Below, one piece after another: positions 12,901 to 23,269 of a DNA stretch of 64,000 nucleotides. The position numbers and the translations under genes were made by a program. Within the stretch, counting starts at the first letter, position 1, and each line of letters opens with the position of its first letter. Source of the DNA: Taenia hydatigena (Eukaryota > Platyhelminthes > Cestoda > Cyclophyllidea > Taeniidae); the NCBI GenBank assembly GCA_036345935.2, contig JADWOT020000002.1, positions 15,656,913 to 15,720,912 of the forward strand, in the 5' to 3' direction. The notes below the pieces were generated by a model that saw nothing but the letters and a program-made list of their open reading frames with translations, did no database searches and was not told the origin of the DNA.

Positions 12901-13880
12901 CCGAAGATGAATTACCTCCACCACACCTCGTGGCACATGAATCATTTTTCACATCCGGCGATACTTGACGCGAATCTGGCCTTAGGCGAACAAATCATAA
13001 GTGAATGTACGGACTGATAGCACTGGGCAGGCACAGTAGCAGATCAACAACCACAGGTAGCGCCAAAAGCCACCAAGGCCAAAAGTATAGAGTGAGCCGA
13101 GGAGTGCCAGAACAGCATCATTTTCAAATCTAGGTATTTCATTCACAAAACATCCGTACACTACATAACTAGTAATGAGTCGTTACCTCTATGCTCATGC
13201 ACAGATTATCCAACGCCACTACAGTTGCGACTTATTTTGGACAAAAAGTAATACAATGGAATGGGAAAGCGGTGCAATTAATCACTTTGACTAAACCGCC
13301 AGATCAAAATAGTAGAGAAGGTATTAATCGTACTCCTTGGTGCTCAAAATGCCACACAGATTTCACACTGACAAAACCGGCTACCTCACGCGTTAAATCC
13401 ACTACCCAAAAGAAGGTGCAAGCTTTAATTTACATCGCGCACAAAAATAAGTGCGCGGCCACTAAGTCCAGTCCACACCACGCAGCCAGAAACACATGTT
13501 GCAAAACTTCGACTTAGAAGAAACAAAATGGGAAGGAAACGAGACATGAATCAATAAACAGTATTAAAACTAAGTGCGCACTCACCTTTACTGGCTGCGG
13601 ATTCGCAAGCACTAGCAGGTGACACACGAAGATGCAACGCGCGCCTGCCATCCTTGAACTTGAATTCTAGTAAATATAAATCCACGATGTAAAACAAAGT
13701 CTCATGCATAAATTTGAATAACTTTGATTTTTAAACATTACATTGTTGTTCTATATATGCTTAACGTAATTGCTGATGTTTAAACACTGGAAATTTTGAA
13801 GTATTTTTCTTGTCCGCTATGTGTCATCTGTGGGTGTCGCTGGGCAAAATTAAATGTCTTTTAACCTTTCTTTCAGATTT
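9950..13880. other. gene-poor interval with one dispersed repeat
   Basis: Apart from the repeat at 11655-12380, no supported element was seen. The plus-strand frame at 13191-13517 (108 codons) is the longest here, but it has no start context, no splice sites and an unlikely composition, so it is not called. Confidence 0.4.
11655..12380 (+). repeat. dispersed repeat of about 0.7 kb, copy 1 (partner at 44075-44800)
   Basis: Aligns by eye over its whole length, in the same orientation, with 44075-44800. Shared blocks in order include CACCACTCAC, TTCACCAT, GGGCCCACTT, AAGTACAATTAAATGT, TGGAA with GCAACACT/ACAACACT, CACAGATTGCTTGCCTAAAG and a final GCGCCT. Identity is roughly 70-80 percent. No coding motif or terminal repeat was noticed, so this is probably a non-autonomous element or part of one. 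Confidence 0.75.
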
Positions 13881-13914
13881 AGTACACACTTCAGAGCACT
13901 GTTAATTGCCACTT

Positions 13915-14000
13915 TACTGCAGAGAAGACTCTCATTTCGCGGCCTATGGGCATCTTGAACGGGGAGAAACTAGCTGATGCGTGAACTGTAGTCCTACACG
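13915..14000 (-). pseudogene. Ty3/gypsy integrase, distal core remnant
   Basis: The minus-strand frame reads TTVHASASFSPFKMPIGREM, the degenerate form of the TTxHxSTGxxPFxxxxGREM signature at the end of the gypsy integrase catalytic core. The preceding roughly 150 residues, which would carry the first two acidic residues of the DDE triad, are missing between here and the zinc-binding region at 14050-14225. Confidence 0.75.
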
Positions 14001-14049
14001 CGAGAAGAGCGCATCTTAGACCCAAATCCTAAACGTTAAACCATGTTTC

Positions 14050-14225
14050 TTTGGTCAAAGCCTTTAGTGGTCCACATCTAGGGAGAGAGGGCCACCAGCA
14101 TCGTTTGCTCAAGGCCTCCACAATCTTTTACTCGCCTTTATGACCCGATCGCTCGTGCAACTCTTGAAGGACCGTTCGTATCAAAGAATCTGGAATAATT
14201 AGGCGCTTGGGAGAACGTGGCGTCT
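14050..14225 (-). pseudogene. Ty3/gypsy integrase, zinc-binding (H2C2) region remnant
   Basis: The minus-strand frame reads RLIIPDSLIRTVLQELHERS, then GHKGE, a stop, and KIVEALSKRCWWPSL. This is the P-xxxR-xxVLxxLH-xxxGHxG-x(n)-WP pattern of the retrotransposon integrase zinc finger. An in-frame stop follows the second histidine, and the cysteine half of the finger is not seen. Confidence 0.75.
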
Positions 14226-14409
14226 TCTCGGTACCATAAAAACCTCATCTTCCAGGGACAGTCTGGACCACTGCTGCCATTTCCGCCTGGCTGCCTTCTG
14301 AACGAGTTCATATCTTTCGCAGTAGGCTTACATGGGGATGTGCCAAACTTCCCTTACGCCACAGCCGTGCCTGGATCAGTATTCTGCTTTTTTCTCTAAT
14401 GATATTTAG

Positions 14410-14860
14410 TAGGCTCTCTCAAAAATAGCGTACCCACCTCATCGCTATTTTCTTCTGCTGAGGGAGGTCTGCCAGACAAGGTGTCTGCGTTGCTATTCTT
14501 ATTTTATTTTCTGTATTGCACTGCAAAGTCATACTGTTGCAGTTCCCCGTATTATTGCTCAACCGAACGGTCGATCGCTTTCTTTGTCTTAAACCAGGTC
14601 GGCGCCTAATGGTCTGTTCTTCCCATGAGCTGACTCGCTATCAGGTAGCGCTTGAAGTGGCGCACCACTGTGTAGGTGGCGAACAGTTCGCATTCTGTTG
14701 CATTTGTTTTGCTGGGGCTGTCATTGGTATAGGCGATGACGTATTCTCTGCCTTCTTTGTTTCTTTGCGAAATTACACCACCCACGGCCACCTCACTGGC
14801 GTCCGTGTTAAGTACAAAGGGTAGTGCGTTGGTTTGCTCTGCATCGGAGCAAGGCAGAGC
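14410..14860 (-). pseudogene. Ty3/gypsy RNase H domain remnant
   Basis: The minus-strand frame has FVLNTDASEVAVGGVISQ, then REYVIAYTN, ATECELFATYTVVRHFKRYL and GRTDH. These are the RNase HI landmarks of gypsy elements, keeping the acidic residues of TDAS, TECEL and TDH. A tail with NSNADTLSGRP matches the conserved NxNADALSRRP connection that follows RNase H. The longest uninterrupted piece is 14606-14791 and its upstream extension. Confidence 0.88.
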
Positions 14861-15159
14861 GTCTGCTTTAGTTCTTTGAAAGCTTCGTCATGATCGTTCT
14901 CCCGATCGGATTTATTTTTCGCCTGCTTCTCGGTTAGCTTCTGCGGGAGACTGTCGATCTTGGCAAAGCCTTTAACAAAACGCCTATACTAGCTTGCCAA
15001 ATAGAGGAAGCTGCGGGGTCCGTCTGATTGGTTGCTGTTGGCCAAGTTCTCACTTGTTTTGTATGGGCTTCCATGACCGCCATCCCGTCTGACGAGACGG
15101 TATGCTCCAAGATGGTGACCGCACGCCCATTAAAATGGCACTTCCTTAGATTTTAAGGC

Positions 15160-15600
15160 CAATTCTATATCTTACAGACAATCCAGTACTAGTTTAGGAT
15201 TTGCGTTGTGCTCGCGAATTTCTCTATCGAAAACAAGGGTGCCATCGAGGTAGATTATGCAATGTTTTGGGAAAAGCCAAATTAGTGTTGTCTGTATCAA
15301 GCGCCGCAAAATAGCTGCAGCGTTACACAGTCCGAAAGGCATTGCCTACGATTCGTAAAGCCCATTGGGCACTTTGAATGCCGTCTCCTCTCTATCGGTT
15401 TCTGCTACTTCTACATAGTAGTATCCGGATTTTAAGTCTGGTATAGAGGACCACTTTTATCCATGCAGGGAATCCAAGGAGTCGTTAATATGAGGTAAGG
15501 GGAAGCATCGTTCTTAGTTACGGCATTTAACTTTCTGTAATCAATATAGAGCCGTTGACTGCCGTCGCTTTTCTTTAAGGGTGCGATTTATAAGGCTCAC
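15160..15600 (-). pseudogene. Ty3/gypsy reverse transcriptase remnant
   Basis: Minus-strand fragments in successive frames read DGSQRLYIDYRKLNAVTKND, DLKSGYYYVEVAETDREETA with FKVPNGLYES, MPFGLCNAA and YLDGTLVFDREIREH. They match RT blocks with the gypsy order, including MPFGL.NA and YLDD. The catalytic YxDD box reads YLDG here, so a catalytic aspartate is lost. Frameshifts separate the blocks. Confidence 0.88.
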
Positions 15601-15915
15601 GGTGATTCGGGTGGCTCTGTAGGTTCATCCTTGATAATCTATTCTACCAGATTGGTCACTTCTTCCAGGAGAGGTGGCAGCATACGTCTAGGTGGTTTCT
15701 AAATGGGTCTAGCTTCGCCGGCGTCTATGGTGTGTTTCGCTCCTTGCCATGAGAACATGTTTGAATACTTACAAAACAATGAGCGCAGTTCCTTCCTCTC
15801 ACTGTCAGTGAGATGCATCAACTGTGCGCCAAGTTCATCTTAGTTGTTTAATAAAATTGTCCACCCACAGCCTCGAAAAGAGCACTACACGTTTCGTCTG
15901 ACAGATTGAATCCTC

Positions 15916-16200
15916 CTACTGCTGGATTGCAAAGGTGCCTTCTGCGAAATTTAGAACCGCTTTGGTGCTAAGAAGGAAATCAACGCCAAGTATCACATCC
16001 CGAACCAGTTCTGGACACATACTAAACTCTACCGTCCTGGTTTCTTTCCCCATTGAGACTTTTAGTGACGTCTCTCCTTTTGCCTTCATCTTTCCCCTGC
16101 TGAGAGTGGTTTTGTAGAGAGATGACCGGTGCAAAACTTGCTGCGCAGATTTGGGAAAGCTTAAGGGTTCACTAGTGACTTGGCTACACCCGAGTCGAGG
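15916..16200 (-). pseudogene. Ty3/gypsy aspartic protease remnant
   Basis: A minus-strand LDSGVAKSLV motif near 16180-16200 corresponds to the retropepsin active site (D-S/T-G). After a stop, the frame 15916-16134 reads through to VRDVILGVDFLLSTKAVLNF, matching the distal ILGxDFL motif of the same fold. Spacing between the two motifs is normal for a retropepsin, but the frame is interrupted. Confidence 0.8.
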
Positions 16201-16439
16201 AAGAAACTTCAGAGATATACATCTAGCTTACTGGAGACTCGTATAAATGGGAGGGAATGGTTTGGAGGTAGGCAGTATAAAGAATAATACGGCTCATCTG
16301 CTCTTGGGACACAACGCGACGGAGTCCAACGTAAACGTGTAGAGCTCGGCCGATGGTTGGATGTCTGAGATGTCTGTGTCAGGAGGAGTTCCTGACGCTT
16401 CCTAGTCACTGTCTTGACCAACTGAATGAAAATATTTAG

Positions 16440-16610
16440 ACTCCTGCTCTGAACAAAACGGCCACCCAGTTGGTCACTCTGTTTGGTGGACTAACTCTGA
16501 AAGCCCTTTCTGCTAGGAGTTGCAGATTCCTATCGCACTCTTCGTCATCTTCGTCTGTCTTCTGGTCACGGTGGAAAAATTTCCTACCCATCGACTAATC
16601 TAGCTAGGCG
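16440..16610 (-). pseudogene. Ty3/gypsy Gag C-terminal remnant
   Basis: The minus-strand frame reads ECDRNLQLLAERAFRVSPP followed by NRVTNWVAVLFRAG. This resembles the LxxLAxxAFP...R-xx-xVxxFxxGL helix of retrotransposon Gag proteins. It sits just upstream of the protease, where Gag should end. No clean zinc knuckle was seen. Confidence 0.5.
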
Positions 16611-16949
16611 ATGACAAATCGGGGCAGTGTCTCGCAGCAGTGGCCAACATCAAAGTCAGGAGAGACTCCTACATCTATCGCCGCTGAGAATAGCTCTTGC
16701 GAATGAGCACGGTGGACCAGAGGGATTCTCTGCCACTGCAGATATTAAGTGAATGTTAAACTTAACGGTTTTCATCCGATCTCCAAAGTTCACACCTTCT
16801 TTGATGTAGGGGGAGGTTCGCCAACGCTGCCACAAGTGTAGATGGTTCTTCCTTTTCCTCTTCATTCTCCTCCTTTCTTCCGCTTATGCTATGAGAAGGT
16901 TAGATATTTCTAGCCACATTTATTAAAGCGCAAGAGAGGAATGTGGTAG

Positions 16950-17100
16950 CAGGGCCAAAATATTCACGACCTAGGAGCCTCAGTCTCGGGAGAGCTACCG
17001 CGTGCGTCAACGACCAAGTTAAAATGGTTCTCCAGCCTCTCGCTTACAAAGCACATCTAAAGAACATAAGCATTACAGCCTTGACTCTCCGAAAGAACGA
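16950..17100 (+). repeat. short inverted-repeat partner of 18070-18240
   Basis: The plus-strand sequence matches the reverse complement of 18070-18240. In both, a TATT-ACGAC block, a GGAGCCTC/GGGGCCTC block, GAGAGC-ACC-CG, and CTTACAAAGCACA/CCTACAAAGCACA followed by AAGAACAT appear in order. They may be terminal parts of a transposon, or two insertions of the same element in opposite orientation. Confidence 0.6.
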
Positions 17101-18069
17101 CACCGGGATTCGAGTGAGTGGCGCTTTGAAAGATGAATCTGCACAATGGACGACAGCACACAGTCGTACAATGAGACCAGTTATCTTCTCATTTCCTGAA
17201 TGGCCACAAACCAGCACTTTTATCTGCACTAATCCAATGATTCCAAAGTCCTCCACTTACTTTTTCACATACTTAAGTACCTACCGATTCCAACTTTTCC
17301 GCTCGTTCACCAGACTTGCATTGACTCGCATTTAACTTCATTTCCTCCATCCTAGACTTTGAATGCAAACCAGGAATTCATCACACAGAATGGGAAGAAA
17401 TGCAGCCGTGAGCAGCAGCTGCTTTAGTGATGGTGCTCCCTCACGATATTCAACATCCATGATAACGGCTTTACGCACTCCTTTTTCGGGAATGTTTGAT
17501 AAGAAAACACTTTTCGTCTCACGGGCTTGAGTTGATCACATGATTGCAAGCGCCATTTTTCGACTACTTTGCCCGCCCCCTCTTCGACTTCGTATCGTCC
17601 CAGTGTCATTGGCATTGCGGTTGAGTAGGAAAAATAACGTTTAAGACATGCTAGGGTCACAGGGGCCATTAATAAAAGTCATGCATCCTGAGGACAAAAA
17701 TTTTGCCAAAATCCTATGTAACCATTTGATAGTTTGTTTAATCTTGAGTTATGTTTTGTTTCTCACTAAACGCACCTTCGCTCAATGGCCTGGTCTCTAG
17801 AACCTTCCAGCCCTCCCTCAGTTATACCGCGCCTGTGCGTCAGTGTTGCATTCTCTGCTACGCCAATGAGACTTTTTTATGGTTCCAGGCAAAAACTATG
17901 GCACTACATCGATGACAGCGGTAAGTAAACGTGGTCTTACAGTGCGGCTATCTATTGCTATTATTAAATGTTAAAGCTAACGTGACAGCCATTTGGCATC
18001 AGCCGATGAGAAAAGAATGTGCAAAGCCTACAAACAGGAGATGTAAGCATGACGCGCATTTTCAGCACC

Positions 18070-18240
18070 TACCTTAGTTCCAGGTTCTGCGGCATCGCCT
18101 GTACTGCCCATGTTCTTAAGGTGTGCTTTGTAGGCAAGAGGCGGACGACCGTGGTCGCTCTCGTGAGTCCGAGGCCCCTTCGTCGTAAATACTTCGGCTC
18201 CATTAACGCATATCCTTCTCATAGAAGGGATGGTAGAAGG
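18070..18240 (-). repeat. short inverted-repeat partner of 16950-17100
   Basis: Reverse-complement counterpart of 16950-17100; see that entry for the matching blocks. On the minus strand the frame 18028-18222 reads PPLAYKAHLKNMG, and the plus-strand partner at about 17030-17070 reads PLAYKAHLKNI, so the peptide is partly conserved and a coding origin is possible. Confidence 0.6.
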
Positions 18241-18499
18241 GAAGGGAGGAAGGTAAGAATCGTCCTCATCGCCATTATTAACTGAAGCAATGCGAAGCGT
18301 GCATTAGCAGGAACTGTCTACAGTACGTAGCTGATAGTAATCAAGTGTAAAAGTATTACCCTTTCAGACTCATCTTATTAACTAAGTAGGTCGCAGAAAG
18401 ATGCATGTCTTTATATTGGAGCTATCTAAAGGATCCATTGCAACAGGAGTCTCTTTTAAATCCACCTGCTTTGGAGCTGCTACCTGGTAGAGCGAAACG

Positions 18500-18519
18500 G
18501 TGTGTGTGTGTGTGTGTGT
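18500..18519 (+). repeat. (GT)n microsatellite
   Basis: A run of nine uninterrupted TG dinucleotides preceded by G. Confidence 0.9.
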
Positions 18520-18769
18520 CTGTGCATGGTTGTCTTACTTTAACCGTAATATCTGGGACGGGACCAGTTCACCGCATAATTATTGATGAGATCGCTGTCA
18601 ATCCCCTGGTAACGGGAATGTGCGAGTGTGAAAGAAGAATTGTTGACTTTAGACAAGCTAAGTAGGTGTTGTGCGTTGCTTGCCCTAGGGTGGGACGCAG
18701 AGGTGAAACAAAGAATTTCAATGATCAGATCTGTAAGAGTAGCTGTCAATGGTGGCAGCTGTGTAGAAG

Positions 18770-19010
18770 AGGATGTGAGCTGTGCGTACCCTGAGTATCG
18801 GCGTCGCACGCTAGGTTGGTGCGGCGTGGATGCCTTCCAGATAGTTGGTCCGGTTTCGACTCCCAACACACGCAATCGCCCCCTAATTTCCTCTTCCATT
18901 CGCTCACCCACGTGTCAAAGTGTTTCACACGCTTCTGCAGACAGCAAACAAAAGCACACCGCACAAAACTTGCTTGCATGGAAAAAGGGCTATTTTTTTG
19001 AATCGTATTT
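18770..19010 (+). repeat. possible dispersed repeat with a B-box-like motif
   Basis: GGTTTCGACTCCC at about 18857 resembles a pol III B box (GGTTCGANTCC) with one inserted T. It is preceded by TTGGTGCGGCGTGGATGCC, which only weakly resembles an A box. Several long frames overlap here on both strands without any family signal. A SINE relic or other repeat is the simplest reading, but no second copy was found in this window. Confidence 0.25.
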
Positions 19011-20016
19011 GTAAAAAATCTCTCGACACTCATAAACATGACTAAAAGAAAGAAATGCATGTGAAAATGTTTACCTTCTATTATGCATCCTAAAAGCACG
19101 TTTCTCTGTGAAGTTATTCACGCACATTATTTACTCCTGAGCGGGCACACGATGTTCAAAATAGTCCACTAAGCTTTCGCCCTCGCAACATACTACTTAT
19201 TATTGCTAAGTACATTTTGGATTTTTACTTGTCTACCTCAGAAATCAATCACTTATGCTCTGTCCAGATCCACTTAAACGTATACCATTTGGTAGCTTAT
19301 TCTATCACACAGGAAGCTCTACTTTAATACAAGATGGAAGTTGCCATGATCACTTCTTCTGAACAGTACCTATAGCTCCATATTTTAACAAAAATCCATG
19401 TAGATTTTTCCTATCAAGGTAAAGCATTTCTGTGTCAGGAGTACAAGAAAGACATCCCCATGCCGTAGCCATTCAAGTTCTCATCCTTGGCTCCCATCTC
19501 GTTTGTACTTGTCACATTCAACTTTAGGAAGTAAATTTGGTTAGACGATACCGATGCAAATAGTCGTATACAATTCGATAGAGTCGACGTTTCTGCACAC
19601 CCAAACTTGAGAATTGTCTTCCAATATGGAAGTCTAATATTTCCAAGATTTTTAGTGGTTGTACTATCTGCAAATAAATTGAAGCTGAGATGGTAATCAA
19701 GAAGACAAGTCGATGACAGTCTCTATCCCCTTTGAGCGCATTCCTCGCACACTTTTGTCGTCATAAAATGGGATTAAATTTTGTAAAAGCATTTGCGTAG
19801 ACGGTAGCAAACCAACTTTAGTATACTTTGCTGGCTTTAGTTTTTGAAGTTCTCTGCCTATCACAGTGAAATAAGTAAGAGTACATAAGTGATTAAGTGG
19901 TTACTGCATCCACAAAAAAACCCATGCATCACATTTATTTCTATTTTTTAATGCTCATTAAGGAAAATAACTGTAATGTTAGCTTTATGTGACTTGGAGA
20001 AATGTTGGTTGATTGC

Positions 20017-21003
20017 TATAACACCTTGCCGAACCATGACAAGTCGAGTTCGAGGGGGTGTCATCACGATCGGCAATAGCATTGACAGCAATGCGACTCA
20101 GTTTTTAAAAATCTACATTATTCCAAATCCTTCTTCAGACAGAACACTTCCAACCCTAAATGTGTCCACGTTTCCGTGTTTGTTAGTTCCACCATCGACA
20201 ATCATCACAAGCTGTGCAGTGCCACTGTTGCCTCAGAGCTTGATATTAGAAGTCACTAGGCTAGGTCCAACTTCTAACTGTCGACTTCAGCACTAGAGCA
20301 CAGCGTGCAAAAGTGGGTAACATCTGCATCTGAAATGACTCTTCAAATAAGGTGCAATGTGTGGCGAATTGGTACCTCTTCTTCTCATGCCCCATCCCCC
20401 CACCTTCGCATTTGGCTGTCACTTGTCACATTTCTCACGGTGATCAATGTGCACTCATAATTGACAGCACTATTTCGAGTGCTTCAAAGCTCCATTCACT
20501 GCACCCACCCAATCCATCGTTACTCGCATCAGCTCGATATGTGAAAGATGGGTGCTCTCTCGCTCTTATTTTGCCTTGATAAATTGCAGTTCAACTTCGT
20601 CCATTGTGCTACGCTCAAATAATCCTGTGTATTTTATTCCACCCTCCTCCATGCATTAAAAAGATAAGGCTGCATAAAAAGAGGAAGAACAGGAAATAAA
20701 TGGCATAAGATCAATTTATTGGGGAGTAAAGACGGCTTTGTTGTTGGAAAGGCTGCATGTCAGAGAAGATGCCTGTTGCCAGAGGAAGCAATTCATGCGT
20801 GTAAACCAGATGTCTTCAATGGGAGCAATTCGACGCGAATCCAACACAAACAGATTCGGGGAGCATTCACTGCTTGGCAGCAAATGGACGGAATTAGTAG
20901 CAGTCATTAACTAACCCTCATTCCAATAAAGTGGGTTATAACCGTGAGAGTCATCGTCGCATGTGTTTGAGCAACCAATATTACCGACGAGGATAACACA
21001 TGA
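20017..21003 (+). repeat. left arm of a large near-perfect inverted repeat
   Basis: This 987-bp arm matches the reverse complement of 22280-23268. Almost all of it is identical by eye; clear mismatches occur mainly in the outer 150 bp, and scattered single-base changes elsewhere, such as a CCAGAGG/TCAGAGG difference near 20780. The inner end is sharp at ATAACACATGA. A 63-codon frame at 20719-20910 and a 75-codon frame at 20352-20579 occur in both arms, but only because the arms are near-identical. Confidence 0.95.
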
Positions 21004-21466
21004 AAAGTAGCGTCCAATGGGCTGTCACATCACTTTGATAATCATCCAAATGGAGGGTGTGGATTCCAAGTAGACCATGTATGGTTCAGTACCAAATGTA
21101 CTAAGGAGATGTGAGGACTCTCATAACAACTGTTCCATAAATTTGGCTTCCATAAGCATCTAACTCGTGCGCGTGTCTAAGCATGAACTACTACCTCATA
21201 CATGAGAAACACAGCATTGATAATTACAGCATTTGGCGTTTAATTAATTATAATCTATTAGCTGCGGAATGCATTGGGTAGTCTTTTCAACTACTTCCGG
21301 CGGCCACTCGTTTATTCCTTCCTCACATTTATCCCACATGTCATTTTCATAATTTGAATAGAGTCATAACTTCATATGAAATAAAAATGATTTACTTCAA
21401 AACAAATAGAGCAGTGTCATGAGGAGGGAAGAATGGGGAGTGGATACAGGAAAATGGCAGGCATCA

Positions 21467-21883
21467 CTAGTTCACACTGTAGTCATAACTGAGTTTGGTG
21501 ATGGCAATCGCCCAGGCCATTCCCACACACACACCACCAATTACGTGGTTCCACAGGCGTAACGTGAGGTGGCTGTAGTAGTAGAAGATGGCGAACACAT
21601 CCACAATCGCCACGAGGCATACCAACACTTTGACGCTCACACGCAGTCTGCGTGACGAGGTGGAGTCAGGGTCGGTACACGCGGCTACGTTATGCAAGAT
21701 AGCGGCAATGAGGGAGAGTGGAAGGGCCACTGAGAGACAACCCATCACCACAACCATGACATATGAATCGAGGCAGAACTGTGAGGTGAGTCGTCCGCAT
21801 ACCCATCCATCGTTGAGGAAGACGATGATGTTGAGCAAAGCAACACCGTAGAGTACAACTGCTTCTCCTATGTACACGCTCAT
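21467..21883 (-). CDS. four-pass membrane protein, unidentified
   Basis: A single uninterrupted minus-strand frame of 138 codons from the first in-frame ATG. It stays open upstream to 22006 (GTG) and beyond, to a stop near 22030, so an upstream spliced exon or a longer N terminus is possible. Four hydrophobic segments are visible: residues about 4-24 (start MSVYIGEAVVLYGVALLNII), 39-66 (YVMVVVMGCLSVALPLSLIA), 82-102 (VKVLVCLVAIVDVFAIFYYY) and 109-131 (VIGGVCVGMAWAIAI). The loop between segments 2 and 3 carries a basic SSRRLR. It lacks the CCG motif of tetraspanins, and I do not recognise the family. It lies exactly in the spacer between the two inverted-repeat arms, so both its flanks are duplicated DNA. 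Confidence 0.6.
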   Translation of the reverse strand: MSVYIGEAVVLYGVALLNIIVFLNDGWVCGRLTSQFCLDSYVMVVVMGCLSVALPLSLIAAILHNVAACTDPDSTSSRRLRVSVKVLVCLVAIVDVFAIFYYYSHLTLRLWNHVIGGVCVGMAWAIAITKLSYDYSVN

Positions 21884-22279
21884 GTCGATTGGACTTGCAA
21901 TGGCGGTATGATCCACCTCTCTTCCATTTGCCACATTTATATGCGCGATGGTATTTAAGTGGGTGTAGAGTGATTGTGCTCCAAATTTAGAGGTGATCGC
22001 GCCCACGCATTGATGTACTGCGTTTCGTCAAAACGGATTTTATGTCAGTAGGGATACTCATGAGGATACCAAGACGTCACAGGACACAAATAATATATCT
22101 TGAGTAATTTAGGCCTAGGGCCCTTTTAAGCAACAATTTGCTGAGAAATGAGATATTATTGTGCTATTCAGAACTCTCGGTTCTCTATCTCCTTTGATTT
22201 GCAAGTTGATGTGTACTTTAATTTGTTTCGCTGTATTTGACACAATTTTCTCCTCTGTGTTTTATTTGGACACTTATAA

Positions 22280-23268
22280 TCATGTGTTATCCTCGTCGGT
22301 AATATTGGTTGCTCAAACACATGCGACGATGACTCTCACGGTTATAACCCACTTTATTGGAATGAGGGTTAGTTAATGACTGCTACTAATTCCGTCCATT
22401 TGCTGCCAAGCAGTGAATGCTCCCCGAATCTGTTTGTGTTGGATTCGCGTCGAATTGCTTCCATTGAAGACATCTGGTTTACACGCATGAATTGCTTCCT
22501 CTGACAACAGGCATCTCCTCTGACATGCAGCCTTTCCAACAACAAAGCCGTCTTTACTCCCCAATAAATTGATCTTATGCCATTTATTTCCTGTTCTTCC
22601 TCTTTTTATGCAGCCTTATCTTTTTAATGCATGGAGGAGGGTGGAATAAAATACACAGGATTATTTGAGCGTAGCACAATGGACGAAGTTGAACTGCAAT
22701 TTATTAAGGCAAAATAAGAGTGAGAGAGCACCCATCTTTCACATATCGAGCTGGTGCGAGTAACGATGGATTGGGTGGGTGCAGTGAATGGAGCTTTGAA
22801 GCACTCGAAATAGTGCTGTCAATTATGAGTGCACATTGATCACCGTGAGAAATGTGACAAGTGACAGCCAAATGCGAAGGTGGGGGGATGGGGCATGAGA
22901 AGAAGAGGTACCAATTCGCCACACATTGCACCTTATTTGAAGAGTCATTTCAGATGCAGATGTTACCCACTTTTGCACGCTGTGCTCTAGTGCTGAAGTC
23001 GACAGTTAGAAGTTGGACCTAGCCTAGTGACTTCTAATATCAAGCTCTGAGGCAACAGTGGCACTGCACAGCTTGTGATGATTGTCGATAGTGGAACTAA
23101 CAAACACGGAAACGTGGGCACATTTGGAGTTGGAAGTGTTCCGTCTGAAGAAGAATGATTTAGAATGATGTGGATGTTCCAAACTAAGTCGCATTGCTGA
23201 CAATGCTATTGCCGATCGTGACGACACACCCTCGAACTCGACTTGTCATGGTTAAGCAAGGTGTTATA
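22280..23268 (-). repeat. right arm of the large near-perfect inverted repeat
   Basis: Inverted copy of 20017-21003 with a 1276-bp spacer. Total structure length is about 3.25 kb. The near-identity of the arms implies a recent duplication or ongoing arm-to-arm gene conversion. Confidence 0.95.
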
Positions 23269-23269
23269 T

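Larger units (their letters stand above)
13900..16660 (-). mobile_element. degenerate Ty3/gypsy LTR retrotransposon, internal region
   Basis: On the minus strand, from right to left, the order is Gag remnant, aspartic protease, reverse transcriptase, RNase H, integrase zinc-binding domain and the end of the integrase core. This is the gag-PR-RT-RH-IN order of Ty3/gypsy elements. Frames are interrupted by stops and frameshifts throughout. The integrase core is mostly absent: the H2C2 region (to about 14050) is followed almost at once by the core's distal part (about 13915-14000). No long terminal repeats were identified at either end. The copy cannot be autonomous. Confidence 0.9.
16670..20000. 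other. intergenic, with an inverted repeat pair, a microsatellite and repeat fragments
   Basis: Many overlapping open frames occur on both strands between 18.4 and 19.1 kb, which is more typical of repeat DNA than of genes. Frames at 16943-17335 (plus) and 17424-17669 (minus) have no family match. From 19.1 to 20.0 kb nothing was seen. Confidence 0.4.

Noticed and set aside
13191..13517. 108-codon plus-strand ORF
   Set aside because: Basic, Thr/Lys/Ser-rich composition typical of chance frames in A/C-rich DNA; no splice sites or family match.
18540..19099. Several 100-codon ORFs overlapping on both strands
   Set aside because: Mutually overlapping, with no domain or splice evidence; repeat-like DNA is the better explanation.
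20352..20910. ORFs conserved between the two palindrome arms as evidence of coding
   Set aside because: The arms are nearly identical at the DNA level, so ORF conservation carries no information about coding.
21884..22006. N-terminal extension of the four-pass protein to a GTG codon
   Set aside because: GTG initiation is improbable in an animal nuclear gene. The first in-frame ATG (21883) leaves all four hydrophobic segments intact. A spliced upstream exon remains possible.
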